Shown here: positions 31,125 to 42,903 of the stretch, piece after piece
How the letters are laid out: each line of letters starts with the position of its first letter
Position numbering within the stretch: position 1 is the first letter of the stretch
Assembly: GCA_002786025.1 (NCBI GenBank)
Contig: NHNW01000031.1
Span: 62,001 to 126,000 of the forward strand
DNA length: 64,000 bases
Source of the DNA: Zasmidium citrigriseum
Taxonomy: Eukaryota > Ascomycota > Dothideomycetes > Mycosphaerellales > Mycosphaerellaceae
Direction of reading: 5' to 3'
The notes under the pieces: model-generated
The model's input: the letters and a program-made list of their open reading frames with translations, nothing else
Databases searched by the model: none
What the model was told of the DNA's origin: nothing
Translations under genes and position numbers: made by a program

Positions 31125-34004
31125 CCGTCATCTTGGCAGTTAAGGGTTATCGACCTTATCTTATTGTATAATAAGTTAATTAGTAGATAGGGCGACTAGA
31201 AGCCGCTATATAGAGGACTAAGGTACTAGACGTAAGTAAATAATTGTAATATAAGCTCTACGGCTTACTAACGTTATCTAGAGCTAGCCGGACGAGTCGC
31301 CGTCGCTCTTAGATAGTAACTCTAACGACTTAAATCTACGGCCGCCTAAGAGATAATATTATTAGCTAATCCGTCTACCGAAGCGTCTAGTTATCGAGTT
31401 ATAGCCGCCGCCGGCTCTAGTAGCGACTACGTCGACTTCTAAGCCGTCTAAGAAGCGTCGTTACTCGATTAATAAGATAATAAGAGCTATCGCTCGCGCT
31501 ACTAGCTATAATAAGATACCTCCGCCCTTTCTAAGCTTTAGTAATAATAAAGATAAAGGGGAAGGTATAACGACGAGTACGAAGGTTCGGAGGGTAGATA
31601 AGATAGTATAGGATATTATTAGAAGTATTAAAGAGGTAGTATAGTAGTATACGCTAGTAATCGACGGCTTAAGAGCCGATATTTAGACGTTAAGGCGTAG
31701 AGTTAATATTCTTAAGAATAAGCGTATAGAAACGTAGTCTTAATAACTCTAAAGTAGCTTATATCTAGGCGTATCGATATAGAAGTCGTCGAAGTAGTAG
31801 ATGTAAAGGTTCTAGTTATAAATCGAGTACTTAGTCCTTATCTTATACGGCCGACTAGCGGCGGTACTGTTAACTACCTTCTAGCGGCAATATTAACACT
31901 AAACTTAGTTAATTACTTCCGGTAAGTAACCTTCTTTAAGAAGGCGAGCCTTAGGTAGCGCTATATTACTACCCTTCGTAATATATCGCCCTTTACTACC
32001 TTTACGAGGTACTATCCTTCGTCGACGCCTATTAATACGGATATTAGGCTACTAAGCTAGTATAGTATTAATTGCTTCCTCTAATATAATATTACGAGCT
32101 CTAGCTAATATAAGGTTCTAAGTAAGCCGTATACGGAAGAGCCGCTAGCTAGTATAAAGCGATTCCTTAGTAGTAGGCTCGTACTACTCTTCGGCTCTAA
32201 ACCGATCTTTATAGATAAGAAAGGTATTAATAGTAGCTATGTCTACTATCTAGAAGAAGAGCGGTATCTAGTTACGGTATATAATAAGCTAGGTAGGGTA
32301 GTAGTACTAGTATTAATCGTAAATATCGACGCCGCCTATAAAGAAGTTATAGTCTACTATAAACGACGGTAAATTAAGGTTATACACCTTCGCTCCGTTA
32401 GGCTACCTCTTATCTACGAAGTCTCTATACTAGGTAGTCTTATTACTAGCCGACGGCCTCTTACGAGTAATAAGGGTTCGATTAATAGGGTACCCCTAAT
32501 AGGTAGTCGTTATAAACTATATAAGGTTAGTATCTTACTATATAAAGCTTAAAACACCGTCCGTCTCGACTACGCTTATAGTATCGGCTAGAAAGCGTAT
32601 CTTCTTACGATCTAGCACTACCGTCTTAAATATCTCTAGCTAACCTAATTTGTTTCGTACGTAGGTACTATACGAAGCGATTCCGAGTCTTCTAAGGTAG
32701 TAGAGTAGTAGTAGGCCGGTAAATTGATTATTAAAGTAGACAATTAAGTCGATAAGCCGTCTATCGCGCGTAAGCTAGATTACTAGCCGGATAACGGCCC
32801 GTACCGTTTTTAAGAGCGCTTTTATATACTTCTTAGTAGTCTTAATTTCTTCCTTATTACTACTACAACCGGCTAAGATAGTATCCTTCTTAGCTTACGT
32901 AAAGAGCCTATTATTCTTAAACCTATTAACGACGCTAGAGAATATCTAGGCGTAGATATATCCGGCGTTATATAGCGTAAGAAGCTTATAACCCTCTAGA
33001 GTCGGCTTATTCCTTATTATCTTAGTATATAGGCTTCTACCGTAGAACCGGACGATTATCTTATCTACTAACACCTAACTACGTAGTATATAGTACTTCT
33101 AACACCTTTCCTTTAGTATAGACGATACGGGCTCTAGTTTCTTCTACTACTCCTCGATAGGTACTAGGCCCGGCTTAGATAGGTAGATATATCGCTTAAT
33201 CTACTTAAAGCGGCTCTTACTTATAAACTTTATTGCCCTATAAGTTAGCTACTAACTATCCGTCGTCTAGTAATCCGTTATCGCCTTCTAACCGATTATA
33301 CCTATATATACGATTATACCTAGCTAAATCCTTAGCTCTACCTTCGTTAGATCCTTACGCTACTACCCCCTCGGCCCCTTAGTAGTATTCTTAGACGCCG
33401 TATATCGATTTATGTTCCTTATAATAGTCTCTATTACTTTATCGTCGAAGTAAAGCTTAAAGAGGCGAAGGGGTAGGTCCTACTAGCTTCTAAACGCTTT
33501 ATTCTTTACCTAGTAGTTATTATACTAAGCATCTTCTTCTAGACGCTTATATAGCTATTAATAGGTATCTAGAGCGGCCGGCTTATCGACTACCGGTCTA
33601 TAAGAGTACTACTAGCTAGTATCGATAAGGTTAGGTATATAGAACTATCGCTTCGCCTAGCGGCCGTAGCGCGGCCTAATCGGCTTAAAGATAGGTACTA
33701 GCGGTAGTCTATTAGTAGTCTTCTTAACTATCTCGGTCTTAGTCGGCTACTAGCCGTCCTCTTCGTCCTTATAATAGTCTTTAACCTACGGAGCTTTATA
33801 AGGCCTAACAAGCTCTATTGTAGCTCGCTCTTCGAAGTTAGAGTTATAATCTTAAGGTATAGCGGCCTACTATCTAAAGGCTAGCTAGCCGGCGGCTATT
33901 AGACGTAGATCTATTATAAGGGAAGGATATATAGCAACAATACTACTATTAGACAATAAGATTTAATATACTCGGCTATATCCATAAGGCGCTATACCAC
34001 TTCA
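31125..34004. mobile_element. RIP-degraded repeat, probably a dead transposable element
   Basis: The 2.9-kb block has a composition unlike the rest of the window: TA-rich, still rich in CG, and almost without CA or TG. Between 31261 and 31800 I find no CA or TG at all, where about 65 would be expected by chance. That is the signature of repeat-induced point mutation, which turns CA into TA on both strands. No open frame of 60 codons exists inside, in contrast to the flanks. The original class cannot be read. No long terminal repeats or clear inverted ends are visible, so it may be an internal or truncated copy. Confidence 0.8.
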
Positions 34005-34014
34005 AGTAGGCCGG
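34005..34014 (+). repeat. Right copy of the 10-bp direct repeat
   Basis: This matches 31115-31124 exactly; the bases beyond differ on both sides. Normal CA/TG content resumes just after it. Confidence 0.4.
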
Positions 34015-36260
34015 TGGATAACCTCAAGGTTGCGGCTCCACTAACCTTATTACTGGGGACGAAACTGCAGTCCACGAAGGGATCGAAAGCCTGCTCCGAC
34101 GCAGCTGGCTCCCTAGAGCCGCATTATTTCATCTATCCTGAACCCTATGCAGTACGGTTGCGAGCTGCAGATTCGTGGTAGCGACTGTGGCAGGGAGTAG
34201 GGATGTCGACGCGGTCCAGCGGTCCAATGCTTCTCGGCGCGCAATCGGTTTGCTCTCGTTCTTGGTGGGCGCCAATGCGCTCGCAGCCTTGCGGGCGGCG
34301 GTTCAATGCTTCGTGGGGATGAAGGCGAGATGTTTCTGGGCGAGCATCATGGCAACAACTGGCCGTGGTCCCATTTCACGCGGGAGAAAGTCTGATAGCG
34401 GGAGGGGAGCTTGCCGAGAAAAGGGGAAGTGAGCTTCCGGCTTGAGCCACAAGCAGACACGATTCAATTCCAGCTGTGCTCATTCCATCTGCCACAGAGA
34501 GCTGTCTTTCTTGTCCTGTTGTCCACCGTGTCTTGCTTGAGCAGACCACAAGAAGACAGGGGTGGTAATCTACCCGGCCGTTGAACCCATCCCGCAGCCC
34601 GAAGGCTAAAATTACAAAACCCCAGAAAGGCAGCATCATGAAACTCATCCTGAAACACTTCTTCAACCCTCGTCCTGAACTCACCTCACTCCGTCACATA
34701 TATCATCGTCACTGGCTCTGCGGACAAAGCATCACCTACTCCAGCATCCTCCTCACCATCATCACCTGTCACATCCCTCAGACTCTCGATATTGCGTGAG
34801 GTGACGATCTCCTGCGCGTCACCTCGTGCGGCCACGCGCAATCCAACGGCAATCTATTTAGATTTTCCCCTCGTGCCAATGGGTCGCACGAGTCGTGAAC
34901 AGGCGCAAATGGCAATATAACAAGGGCGAAGACTGACCCAAAAGTACAGCTCTCCTTTCTCGTGATCCATTTATGCTTCTCCGTAGAGGGCTAGAGTGGA
35001 GTGGAGTGGAGTGATGAAGACGGGATAGACGGGGCAGTCCTTGAGCGTTCGGCGCTCGCAAGCATATCCATTCCGCCGCATCAACGGCACTCGCAGCATT
35101 GCCTTCTTCACGGTTCAAGAAGCTCTTTTCAATCGGCACACCCGACCCCCTCGGCACCGGCACTCGCCCGATGCCTCGTCGGCACGCCGCGCAAGCATGT
35201 AGCATCTGCACATGCACCTGCGGGCAAGGATGCCTCAATAGTCAGCTTGGGTCAGGGCCTGCAGCAACCGGCGGTAGGGCTGAACAGCATGCTTTTCAGC
35301 TCTTGCTCGATTTCGCCTTCTGCATGTAGGCGACAGCGGCACGGCCAGCTCTGGGATGACAACCTCGCGGCAGGCGGCAGAGACAGAGGAGGATGTAGAT
35401 CTGTTCCCAGCATCAGTATCCCGCTGGCGTCCCGAAGGCCTTCTTCGTCCTTCAAAAGTACGCTCCGTAGTCGCAAGGCTCGGGTCCTCGGGCCCGCTGC
35501 GCATGAAGCGCTGCAGAGAGTTTCTCCTACTTTGTTACCAAGCTAGACTATACGCTCTGCATTGGGTTTAATGCCAAAGGGGAAACTTTCGTTCAAAGCT
35601 GCGCCCAAGAAGAATCCATTGCGCGGCAATTGCGGGATCGTAGGAATCGAATACAGATGATTGCCCTGGTGACTTGCTTCTGATCTTGCCCTACCCGCAC
35701 CAGGGCCTGCGGGAAGGAGCCTACACGCACCGCTCGTCAATCGAGGGCATCCATGGAAGGTCCAGTCCTGCGCGAGCGCCGACGTCAATCATTACCAATT
35801 CACGAGCGGACCTCACCTCCTAATCAGAACTTAAAGCCGACGACATGTCTCAACGCGGCAGGGCGACACGCCTCGTACGGGAGAGAGAGATACAAGCGCG
35901 CACTGCCACTGGGGAACAGACTTCTTGCACCATTTCTCTACAGGGTATTGCCGTGGTCTGACAGGCATTAGTCCAAAAAGTGAGATGACGCCAAACAACG
36001 CCAAACCTCACGTCTCACTGCTGCTCTCATCAATCACTGCAAGTTCCTTCTCCTCCAAGCCAGCCCATGCACAAAATATGCTTCCAGATCATTATCACAA
36101 TCACCGTCATCATCCTACATACATCTCGGCACTTTATCAGTAATCTGATCATCGACATGTCGCACGCAACAAGAACGCTACCACACCGCTTTGAACGCAT
36201 CTCAATCTAGCAAGTGTTTGCACAAGTTCACGCCATTCTAACCTTCATTCCTTCTTCACT
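34015..36260. other. Gene-poor stretch next to the RIP block
   Basis: About 2.2 kb with normal dinucleotide content. Many overlapping short open frames occur on both strands, none with a domain, signal peptide or convincing splice pattern. It contains a short AGTGG microsatellite at 34995-35013. The 3' UTR of the bZIP gene lies at the right end. Confidence 0.45.
34995..35013 (+). repeat. AGTGG microsatellite
   Basis: Nearly four tandem copies of AGTGG in non-coding sequence. Confidence 0.7.
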
Positions 36261-37157
36261 TCACCTGCCGCCCTCAACGGAGCTTGCAAACAGTCTTTCG
36301 CCACGTCGGCTCCTCCACGCGTTAGTCGCGGCGAGCAGGTCTTCACAGCCTTGCAGTAGAAGCCCGAACCTCCGAACGAACGACTCCGAGAGTTCCCAGC
36401 TCGCGAGCTGGTCGGGAGAGCTCCAAACGACCAAGCCCCCTCGCAACCAAGACCCTTGGACGTTTTCTAGCGCTCCTGAAGCTCGCAACGCGGCCGAGAA
36501 GGCTGTTGCGTCGAGCTGCTGCGTCGCAATTGCCCTGAGCACGTTGTATCGAAATCGAGCGTGCGGCACAATGTCGATGATCGGGTCGTGTGGAACTTGA
36601 TGTTGGAGTGAAATTGGTTGTAAAGTCGCTGGGACCTGGTTGTTCGGGACTCTTGGCGTCAAAATGGGCCTTGCATTTTGCAGTGCTGCTGTGTCCAGTC
36701 CAAGCTGTTGGGCGTTCGTTGACACCGCCGAAAGGAAATTGCGGTTGATCAGCTGAGCCAGTTCATCCCAAGCACGTCCTGTAGATGGGTCAGTAACGCC
36801 GCTGGAGTTGCTGGGCGCTGGTTCAGAGGTATGACCTTCATGCATGTACGATTGCGACTCTTGCTCAGGCGATGGTGTCTCCTGTTCTTCCTCATCGCCC
36901 TGCGAGCCTGGCCCGCTGGAGTTGCTTCGTGGTTTGTACTGCTTCGGAGATTCGCCAGCCCGCTGTCGCTGTCGGAAGGCTCGCTGATTGATTCTATTTT
37001 GTATACGTCTTCTCTCTGTCGGATCGTTCTTGCCACGCCAGTTCTCGTTCGTGACCGAGCAGATGGGGATGCTGGGATCCGGCGAGCGGCTCTGTGAAGC
37101 ATGCTCTCTTCGATGGTACTCGTCCATGGTATCCGGTTCCCGCTTGATGTACATCAT
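36261..37157 (-). CDS. bZIP transcription factor with DUF3425-type C terminus
   Basis: A nuclear regulator of 298 residues in one exon. A basic region near residues 44-64 reads TERRRIQNRINQRAFRQRQR, matching the fungal bZIP pattern with N-x2-(Q)RAFR. The leucine zipper after it is weak, as is usual in this group. The C-terminal half has the DUF3425 features: a conserved N-x-P-A-TLQP-SLQHQ-PHDP-IDI-PH-RFR segment followed by helices. The ATG at 37157 (MMYIKREPDTMDEY) is preferred; the frame remains open to another ATG at 37316, but the added sequence has a possible intron donor and is not bZIP-like. Target genes unknown. Confidence 0.82.
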   Translation of the reverse strand: MMYIKREPDTMDEYHRREHASQSRSPDPSIPICSVTNENWRGKNDPTERRRIQNRINQRAFRQRQRAGESPKQYKPRSNSSGPGSQGDEEEQETPSPEQESQSYMHEGHTSEPAPSNSSGVTDPSTGRAWDELAQLINRNFLSAVSTNAQQLGLDTAALQNARPILTPRVPNNQVPATLQPISLQHQVPHDPIIDIVPHARFRYNVLRAIATQQLDATAFSAALRASGALENVQGSWLRGGLVVWSSPDQLASWELSESFVRRFGLLLQGCEDLLAATNAWRSRRGERLFASSVEGGR

Positions 37158-38577
37158 ACTGGCGGTGGTGGCAAAACTTACTCGTAGATATGTATGAGGT
37201 GAGGTTAAAGGTGTGGCAAAAGGACAGGGCGAGCTCGGCAGGCATAAAAAATGATTACTCCCCAACGATGTCATCTCGAAGTCGCTGGTGTAGTCCAGAA
37301 TCTGAGTCATCTGCATACCTTATTCACATCGCAAGCGGCTTGCAAATACGACAGGCGCTAGCGGAGGGCATACGGTTACCTGGCTGCCGTCCCTCTCGAT
37401 GCGTTGGGGGGTGTCGCGTGGCCGGGCGGACAATGCATGCCGCTCAGCCGCTGGATACGTAGAGGGAGCTGCGCGGCCGTGGTCGTCAGGGTTGGCATTT
37501 CGTCTGTTAGAATGCTTGGTAACTGACAACACGTGATTACGAACATAACCGACGGAATTTAGGCGTGTACGTGTCAGTTGTCTGTTAACCCGCAGCTACC
37601 TCGTATAGGCCTCGGATTAACCTCTTCTGGACCCCTACCCGCCCCTTCCCGCCTGGAGGGGGGACCGTATCCTAGGTCGTGGAGATATAGGGTACTCTTG
37701 GCGTTAGTCAACCCCCAAAACAACGGACAAAACTGTAAGGAGGACTTTAACAAACAATCATGACAGTGTCATTTATGCCAACCCTGGTGGTCGTCCAAGT
37801 GAGCATCCAGCTCCGGATGTCCAGCCTGGGCCGGGCTCGAGCCGCAACGGGTGCTGCACGTCTCGCTGCCGATGCACGAGCAAAACTGCTATCCTTAGGC
37901 TCGTCCGCAGGTACGGTATTTAGGTCCATTTGGAGTTTCGGGGTTAGCGGTGCTTGGCCTGCAGCTCCTGGTTGCCATTCGCGGGCAACGGGCTCAGCCC
38001 TGTGGCATCGCGTAGCTCTCGTGAGGTTGTGTCGTTGCTGACATAACTGTGCCGCAAGCAGAGCGCGATCACGTTTGAGCAATGACTGGCATTGGCGAAC
38101 ACGCCGCCGCAGCATCGCAAGCAGCTCATTCATCAGCTTGTCGCGGCTCCTCGGTGTTGCGGCGTATCAGCCAGCGGTGATAGTGATGGTTCAGCGGTGC
38201 TTTCAGCGAGCGAGGTGAAGTTGTCGCGGCCGACCCTAGCACGGATCGCAGGTGGGCGCTGGAGCGCCGTAAGGATTGTTTCGGACGTCACCGTGCAGAT
38301 CGCTGCCAAGCAGCCCTGGAGGCTCGCAGGTTGCATCCCGTCCTCAGAGTCGCATCTCACGGCGCGTCTGCTGCGATGAGCATCAGTATTAGCATTGTGA
38401 GCAAAAGTCGACCTATTGCCCCCGGTTCCGGCTTCGATTTCTACTTCCAGCGCCGCGCCGCCAGTCTTTGACTTCGATCGGATCGCTTGATCGTGGAGCT
38501 GCTACTGCACCTGGCCGCACCGCGCGAGCCTGCAGCTGAAGACCGCTCGCCCTTGGTTGCCAGGGCTAGCCAGCGGC
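37158..38577. other. Intergenic, one doubtful ORF
   Basis: About 1.4 kb between the bZIP gene and the hydroxylase-like gene, divergent, so it holds both promoters. A minus-strand frame starting with ATG at about 38133 and ending at 37747 encodes 128 residues with an Arg/Leu/Gln-rich helical start (MNELLAMLRRRVRQCQSLL). It has no recognised family and no conserved neighbour frame. I rate it a weak candidate. Confidence 0.3.
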
Positions 38578-39978
38578 ATGGCTTCCTTTGTGCACGCCCT
38601 TCGCGAAAACCTCCAGTTCTACGCCGGCTACCTCCAGGGCCGAAGCCTCGCGCTGCCACGGTCTTTGGCCGAGTGGTATGGCACAATCGTTGCCAAGACC
38701 ACCAGCCTACTGGCGCTGCCCTTGCCATTGCTGTCTTTTTTGGCCCTGCCGCTCTACGGTGTGTCTGACGCGCATCTGACCATCGGTGACCTGCCTGCTG
38801 ACCGGCCGTGACAGGTGGTTCGACAGCAACCGTCAACCTGGTCTTCTTTTACTTGACGTGGTCAGCATTGGTCCTGTCGTGAGTCTTTCCGGTATCGACG
38901 CCTCGTTTGACAAATCGTAAGCTGATGAGGAATCCGTCCAAGCTATGACCGACTTTCGCTCGAACTGTATGGCACGCTCCTCATCCGCCTCTGCTTCTTT
39001 CTTCTGCCAGCATTGGGCTTCTTGGCCTTTGATGTTGCAGTCCCCAAAGTCTCCAAGAGCGTGAAAGCTCGCGGTGAGAGGCAGTTGCCCGCTCGCCATG
39101 GCCGCAATAAACTTGTGTTCATCACTGTTGTGGCAGTGTGCAATGTCATGATGGGTGTCTTGATCCAAGCCGTGCTAGAAGTGTTGTTCGTTCGAGTGTT
39201 GCACTTGAAGAGTTTGCTCAAGGTAACGACCGTTGTGCCTCTTCCGTGGAGCATCCTCAAGGACCTTCTTCAGGGGTTGGCCATCCGTGGATTGTTGCAC
39301 TATGCTATCCATCGGTTCGTGCTTCACACGACTCCGTCGATCTTCCGGACCTGGCATCTCAATTGGCAACATAGCGTCGAGCACCCGTTCAGTTTGGTCG
39401 CAGCGTACGATCATCCGGTGAATCATCTTCTGGCGGACTGGCTCCCGACAATCTTACCGGCGGCGCTCTTTCGATGGCATGTATTGACATGGTTTTTGTT
39501 CTTGGCTCTAGCCAGTCTGGAAGAGTTGTTCGTCTTCTCCGGGTACTCAGTGCTTCCATCTGCGATCCTATTGCCAGGAATGGCTCGTCGCACAGAAGCG
39601 CATTTCGATTCTGTCAAGCGAGGTGACGAAGTCGGCAACTTTGGCCATCTCGGTCTCGTCGATTTCTTGCTTGGTACTGCATGCAGTACTGAAGGAACGA
39701 TCGTTGATGACGTCCAAGAGGAAGCCGAGAAACGCCAACTTCAAGAGCGCATCGATGCTGCTGTCCAGGCTGCGTTAGCAGGTATGGAGGAGAAGAAAGG
39801 CAATAACAAGCTAGAAGACAGTGATTCAAAAGAGTCCACTAGCAGACAGTCGGATGCTGGCAACGACAACAGTGGGGAGGCCGATGATAATGACGGGCCC
39901 GAGGAGGAAGGCGACCAACAAGCCGATGGACATAGTACAACCGCACCACGCAGGAGCGGAAGAAGGAAAAGGAGCTAA
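38578..39978 (+). CDS. Fatty acid hydroxylase/sterol desaturase superfamily protein
   Basis: An ER-type membrane di-iron protein of 426 residues. Exons are 38578-38758, 38815-38878 and 38943-39978. Several hydrophobic helices are present, followed by His boxes HRFVLH near residue 204 and H-x4-H-x3-H near 218-227, then YDHPVNHLL. The third box, normally H-x2-HH, reads HFDSVKRGDEVGNFGHLG near 300. The spacing and GNFG-x4-D-LLGT context are right, but the His pair is missing. The C terminus is a long acidic Glu/Asp/Gln-rich tail ending in a basic RRSGRRKRS. Membership is clear. Catalytic competence is doubtful because of the third box. Confidence 0.83.
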
Positions 39979-41616
39979 GGGCTGACGCCGCAGCTACGAC
40001 GAATTGTTGCTGGTAGTCAACGATGCTGTGGGATGCAAGCTTGGGGAGGAGTTTGGGCAGGTGTGGGTGGCGTTTAAGGGTGCTCGAAGATACCCCATTC
40101 GTGACATGACGGGAGGATATCCCACGCGTGCAGTACGACATCGACCGTATGAGAGGCGCAGTTGTCCTGTTGATATGGGGTCAGCTATTTAGTGCATGGT
40201 TAATGTTAATGACTTGACTCTTTCGACTCACAGTCACACGGTACTTCATCGGGCGCTGTATAATAAACTTACGCCATCGATTCCTCGTCTTTGTCATGCG
40301 TTGGCCGCCAATGCAAGACAGCCTCATAAGGCGCGCGAGCGCTCGCAACGGAAGGGGCCAGGCCAGGCCATCTTGGCCCTACGCAAGGCAGGAGCGTAGA
40401 GGTGGAAAGCGAAGCTGGTTGCGAACGGGAAGGAAGTACACCCGTCGATAATCCTCTTCTAATGCTGAGTAGAGGACCGATCAACCAACAAGCGATATTA
40501 CCCAATATCATCTCACCCGTTCCGTTACGAGAGGCGTACTACCTGCTTGCTTGCTTGGTTGCTCGCTCGCATTACTGGCATCCGGGTACGACGACCACAT
40601 GCGCCCACTTGCAGCAAGCATCTTGCCCACCGACTAATCCCGACCAACAGCAGGCGTCCAATGTCTGTCTCGCCAGGATCCGAGGCGGACGGTCCGAGAG
40701 GCAGTCACAGTCGCACTGGCACAGCGTGGGCAGCACACGTCCGTCAGCCTCTGGATTGGGCAAATCTCACCCGCCCTTCGATACGAATGATTACTACGAG
40801 GAACGGTCAGCCAACTTCTGTTGTCTATACAAGTATCACCAACGAGTACCATACCCTACGAGTTTCGCGAGCGCGTCGAGACGTTCAGAGTGGTCGAGGA
40901 ATGTGTTGAGAGAGTTGCAACGATCAAGTCAGCGCTGCTTCTGTCATGACTGACTACGAATACATCTTGAAGGCTCCATAAGACGTGACATCGACGCCGA
41001 GGATGGAGTCCCTCCTCCAATGAGCCAGAATAATGGTCGGACGTCTACATCACCTGATCTTCGCAAGAAGGCTGCGAGGCAGCGGGTGGCGGCTCCCCAT
41101 TGCCAAACCCAATAGCCTATGAGCAGCCAAGTCGGTGCGGTGACGGTCCGGACTCTTGCGAAGCGATCACAGTGTCCAGCGGTACCCAGCCCTGCTGGCC
41201 CTCTTCGCGTCGAGTCCGCAGTAGCTCCGAAACTGATGATATGCAGCAACACCGCCTGATCCATGAGCTAGGGCCACAGCAACCAGAAAGTGGGTTCACA
41301 CGTGGCCTCATGCGTGACAGCAAGTGTCTGTCACCTTTCCGAGAGTCGGTGATCGACGGAGTCCCTTCGAGACACAGGGCTGCTAGCCGCTCTTGTCATC
41401 GTCTACCGAGCTTCATGTAATCAAGACCCAATTGAACGCAAGGGTAAGACGGCTTGGATCCGGTTGGTGTCTCGATCGCTGCTTCTCTTGCCTCAGGCAA
41501 TTGAAGGACAGCATTATGTCAGCCTCCTCGTCGCCCAGGAGGGCTGGTTGGGCAGCGGGCGTGACTTTCAAACACCACGGCGTGCCATGTCTCGCTCCTG
41601 AATCTGTCCTCGGCTG
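39979..41616. other. Intergenic with a frame-broken small ORF
   Basis: About 1.6 kb between convergent genes. The only protein-like piece is the candidate described at 40661-40949. Other open frames overlap each other and carry no recognisable features. Confidence 0.4.
40661..40949 (+). pseudogene. Possible small unknown gene with a +1 frame break
   Basis: From the ATG at 40661 one frame reads a polar protein with WANLTRP-SIRMITTRNGQP and ends in TSITNEYHT. Near 40856 a second frame, shifted by one base in a run of three C, reads YEFRERVETFRVVEECVERV and then TIKSALLLS before TGA. The two halves look like one protein of about 95 residues with an amphipathic C-terminal helix. No short intron can repair the shift. 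It could be a pseudogene, a base-calling error, or chance. Confidence 0.3.
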
Positions 41617-42903
41617 TCACCACTCTGCATGTCGGTCTTCTGAAGCTCTTATCTCTCGGATGCCCTGTTCTGGGCTGCCCTTCCGGCTTGCGACCAGCGC
41701 CAGCAAATTACAGCGACGTCCAGAGAACCGATAGTTGACCGACTCGATCGTGACTGGAAGATCAGGAGGGATCTCGTCAAAATGCAAGAGCAATAGCTTG
41801 GACATGTCATCACCCAGATATCTCGGCCACAGTCCTTGCAGGAGATATGCAGCGGGCGAACGACCATCGATGGTCAGCCCTCGACTTCGCAGTCTCCGCG
41901 CGATAGTGAGCAGGAACATTATCACAACCAGAGTCTCCTGAGGCACCTTTTTGAGAAGCTTCGCGATGTTGGGCCAGAGATCTGGAAGCTTCTCCGGCCT
42001 CGTCTTGGCTTGGGCAATTTTCTGGTACATTGCCCAGGAGGTCTTCTCCGGCACCATAGGCATCTCGGTGTTATTCAAACTGGTTCTCAATGCGACGATC
42101 GCGCTCTCCAGATTGTGCGCATGCAATGCGCCAAGAGCTTCATCGGGATCCTCGGCGGTTTCCAGCGTCACACAGAATGAGTGGGCCTGCTCCTTCAATC
42201 GATTGTCTGAAACAATCTTCGAGTCGTCTGCTTTCACCGCAGGTAACCGAGCAGTCAAAAGCATGGATCCACAGATCGCTGCAGCGGATGGCAGCTTGCT
42301 GGTGAAAGATGGCCTCCAATATCCTTGGTATTCCCGTGAGATCATCTCAATCTCAGCAGATTCCGATGGATAGTCTCTGGGCTTGCTGGATCGCTGGGAG
42401 AACGACGAGCTTGCTCGAGATTCGCTTCGTCGCATATGGGGCGGCAAGCTGGATTGCTGCCGTGTTGCACTTTCCCGCTGCTTGTTCTTCTTGGGCCGGT
42501 CGTCCTCGAGTCCAGAGACTGCCAGAGCCGCGAGCGCAGTCGTTGCATCATCAACGGTATCAAAAGAATCCTCTTCTTCACCGTCGATACTTGAAAGGTC
42601 AGATGTAGCTTCAGGCAGCCGATATATGTCGAAATGACCCGAGGACGCGGTGCAAGCGGAAGAAATGGTGCTTGCTGAAACGGTCGAAGAACTGGTCGTC
42701 GACGTAGAAGTTCTCCTGCTAGGTGTTGACGACCTGTCGTGCTTATGAAGCCAAGAAGATGGCTTCCACTTCCTGCTCGACGAACGACTGATATCCCCGT
42801 CTTCGCTTCTGTTGCTCGGTGCCTTAGAGCTGGACTGCCGCGCCAGAGAATCGACGCGGCGCGGCCAAGGATGTGGATTGCCATCGGAAGGTGTCTCGGG
42901 CAT
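41617..42903 (-). CDS. Unknown Ser-rich protein with helical C-terminal domain
   Basis: A single exon of 428 residues. The first 200 or so are Ser/Thr/Arg-rich and probably disordered, with an acidic SSIDGEEEDSFDTVDD patch. From about 190 the protein is helical and includes EKLPDLWPNIAKLLKKVPQ and a hydrophobic helix TLVVIMFLLTIARRL, vaguely reminiscent of RhoGAP-type helical bundles, though no catalytic Arg finger can be placed, so I do not assign it. The ATG at 42903 is used; upstream in frame there is only a TTG. No signal peptide. Function unknown. Confidence 0.7.
   Translation of the reverse strand: MPETPSDGNPHPWPRRVDSLARQSSSKAPSNRSEDGDISRSSSRKWKPSSWLHKHDRSSTPSRRTSTSTTSSSTVSASTISSACTASSGHFDIYRLPEATSDLSSIDGEEEDSFDTVDDATTALAALAVSGLEDDRPKKNKQRESATRQQSSLPPHMRRSESRASSSFSQRSSKPRDYPSESAEIEMISREYQGYWRPSFTSKLPSAAAICGSMLLTARLPAVKADDSKIVSDNRLKEQAHSFCVTLETAEDPDEALGALHAHNLESAIVALRTSLNNTEMPMVPEKTSWAMYQKIAQAKTRPEKLPDLWPNIAKLLKKVPQETLVVIMFLLTIARRLRSRGLTIDGRSPAAYLLQGLWPRYLGDDMSKLLLLHFDEIPPDLPVTIESVNYRFSGRRCNLLALVASRKGSPEQGIREIRASEDRHAEW

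Noticed and set aside
31261..31560. Possible AT-rich centromere or origin
   Set aside because: The segment keeps high CG and lacks CA/TG, which is the RIP pattern and not simple AT richness.
34858..35546. Open frames on both strands at 34.9-35.5 kb
   Set aside because: They overlap each other, have no domain or signal peptide, and no in-phase splicing could extend them.
40402..40953. 183-codon plus-strand open frame
   Set aside because: Composition is random-looking, and other frames in the same place read more like protein.
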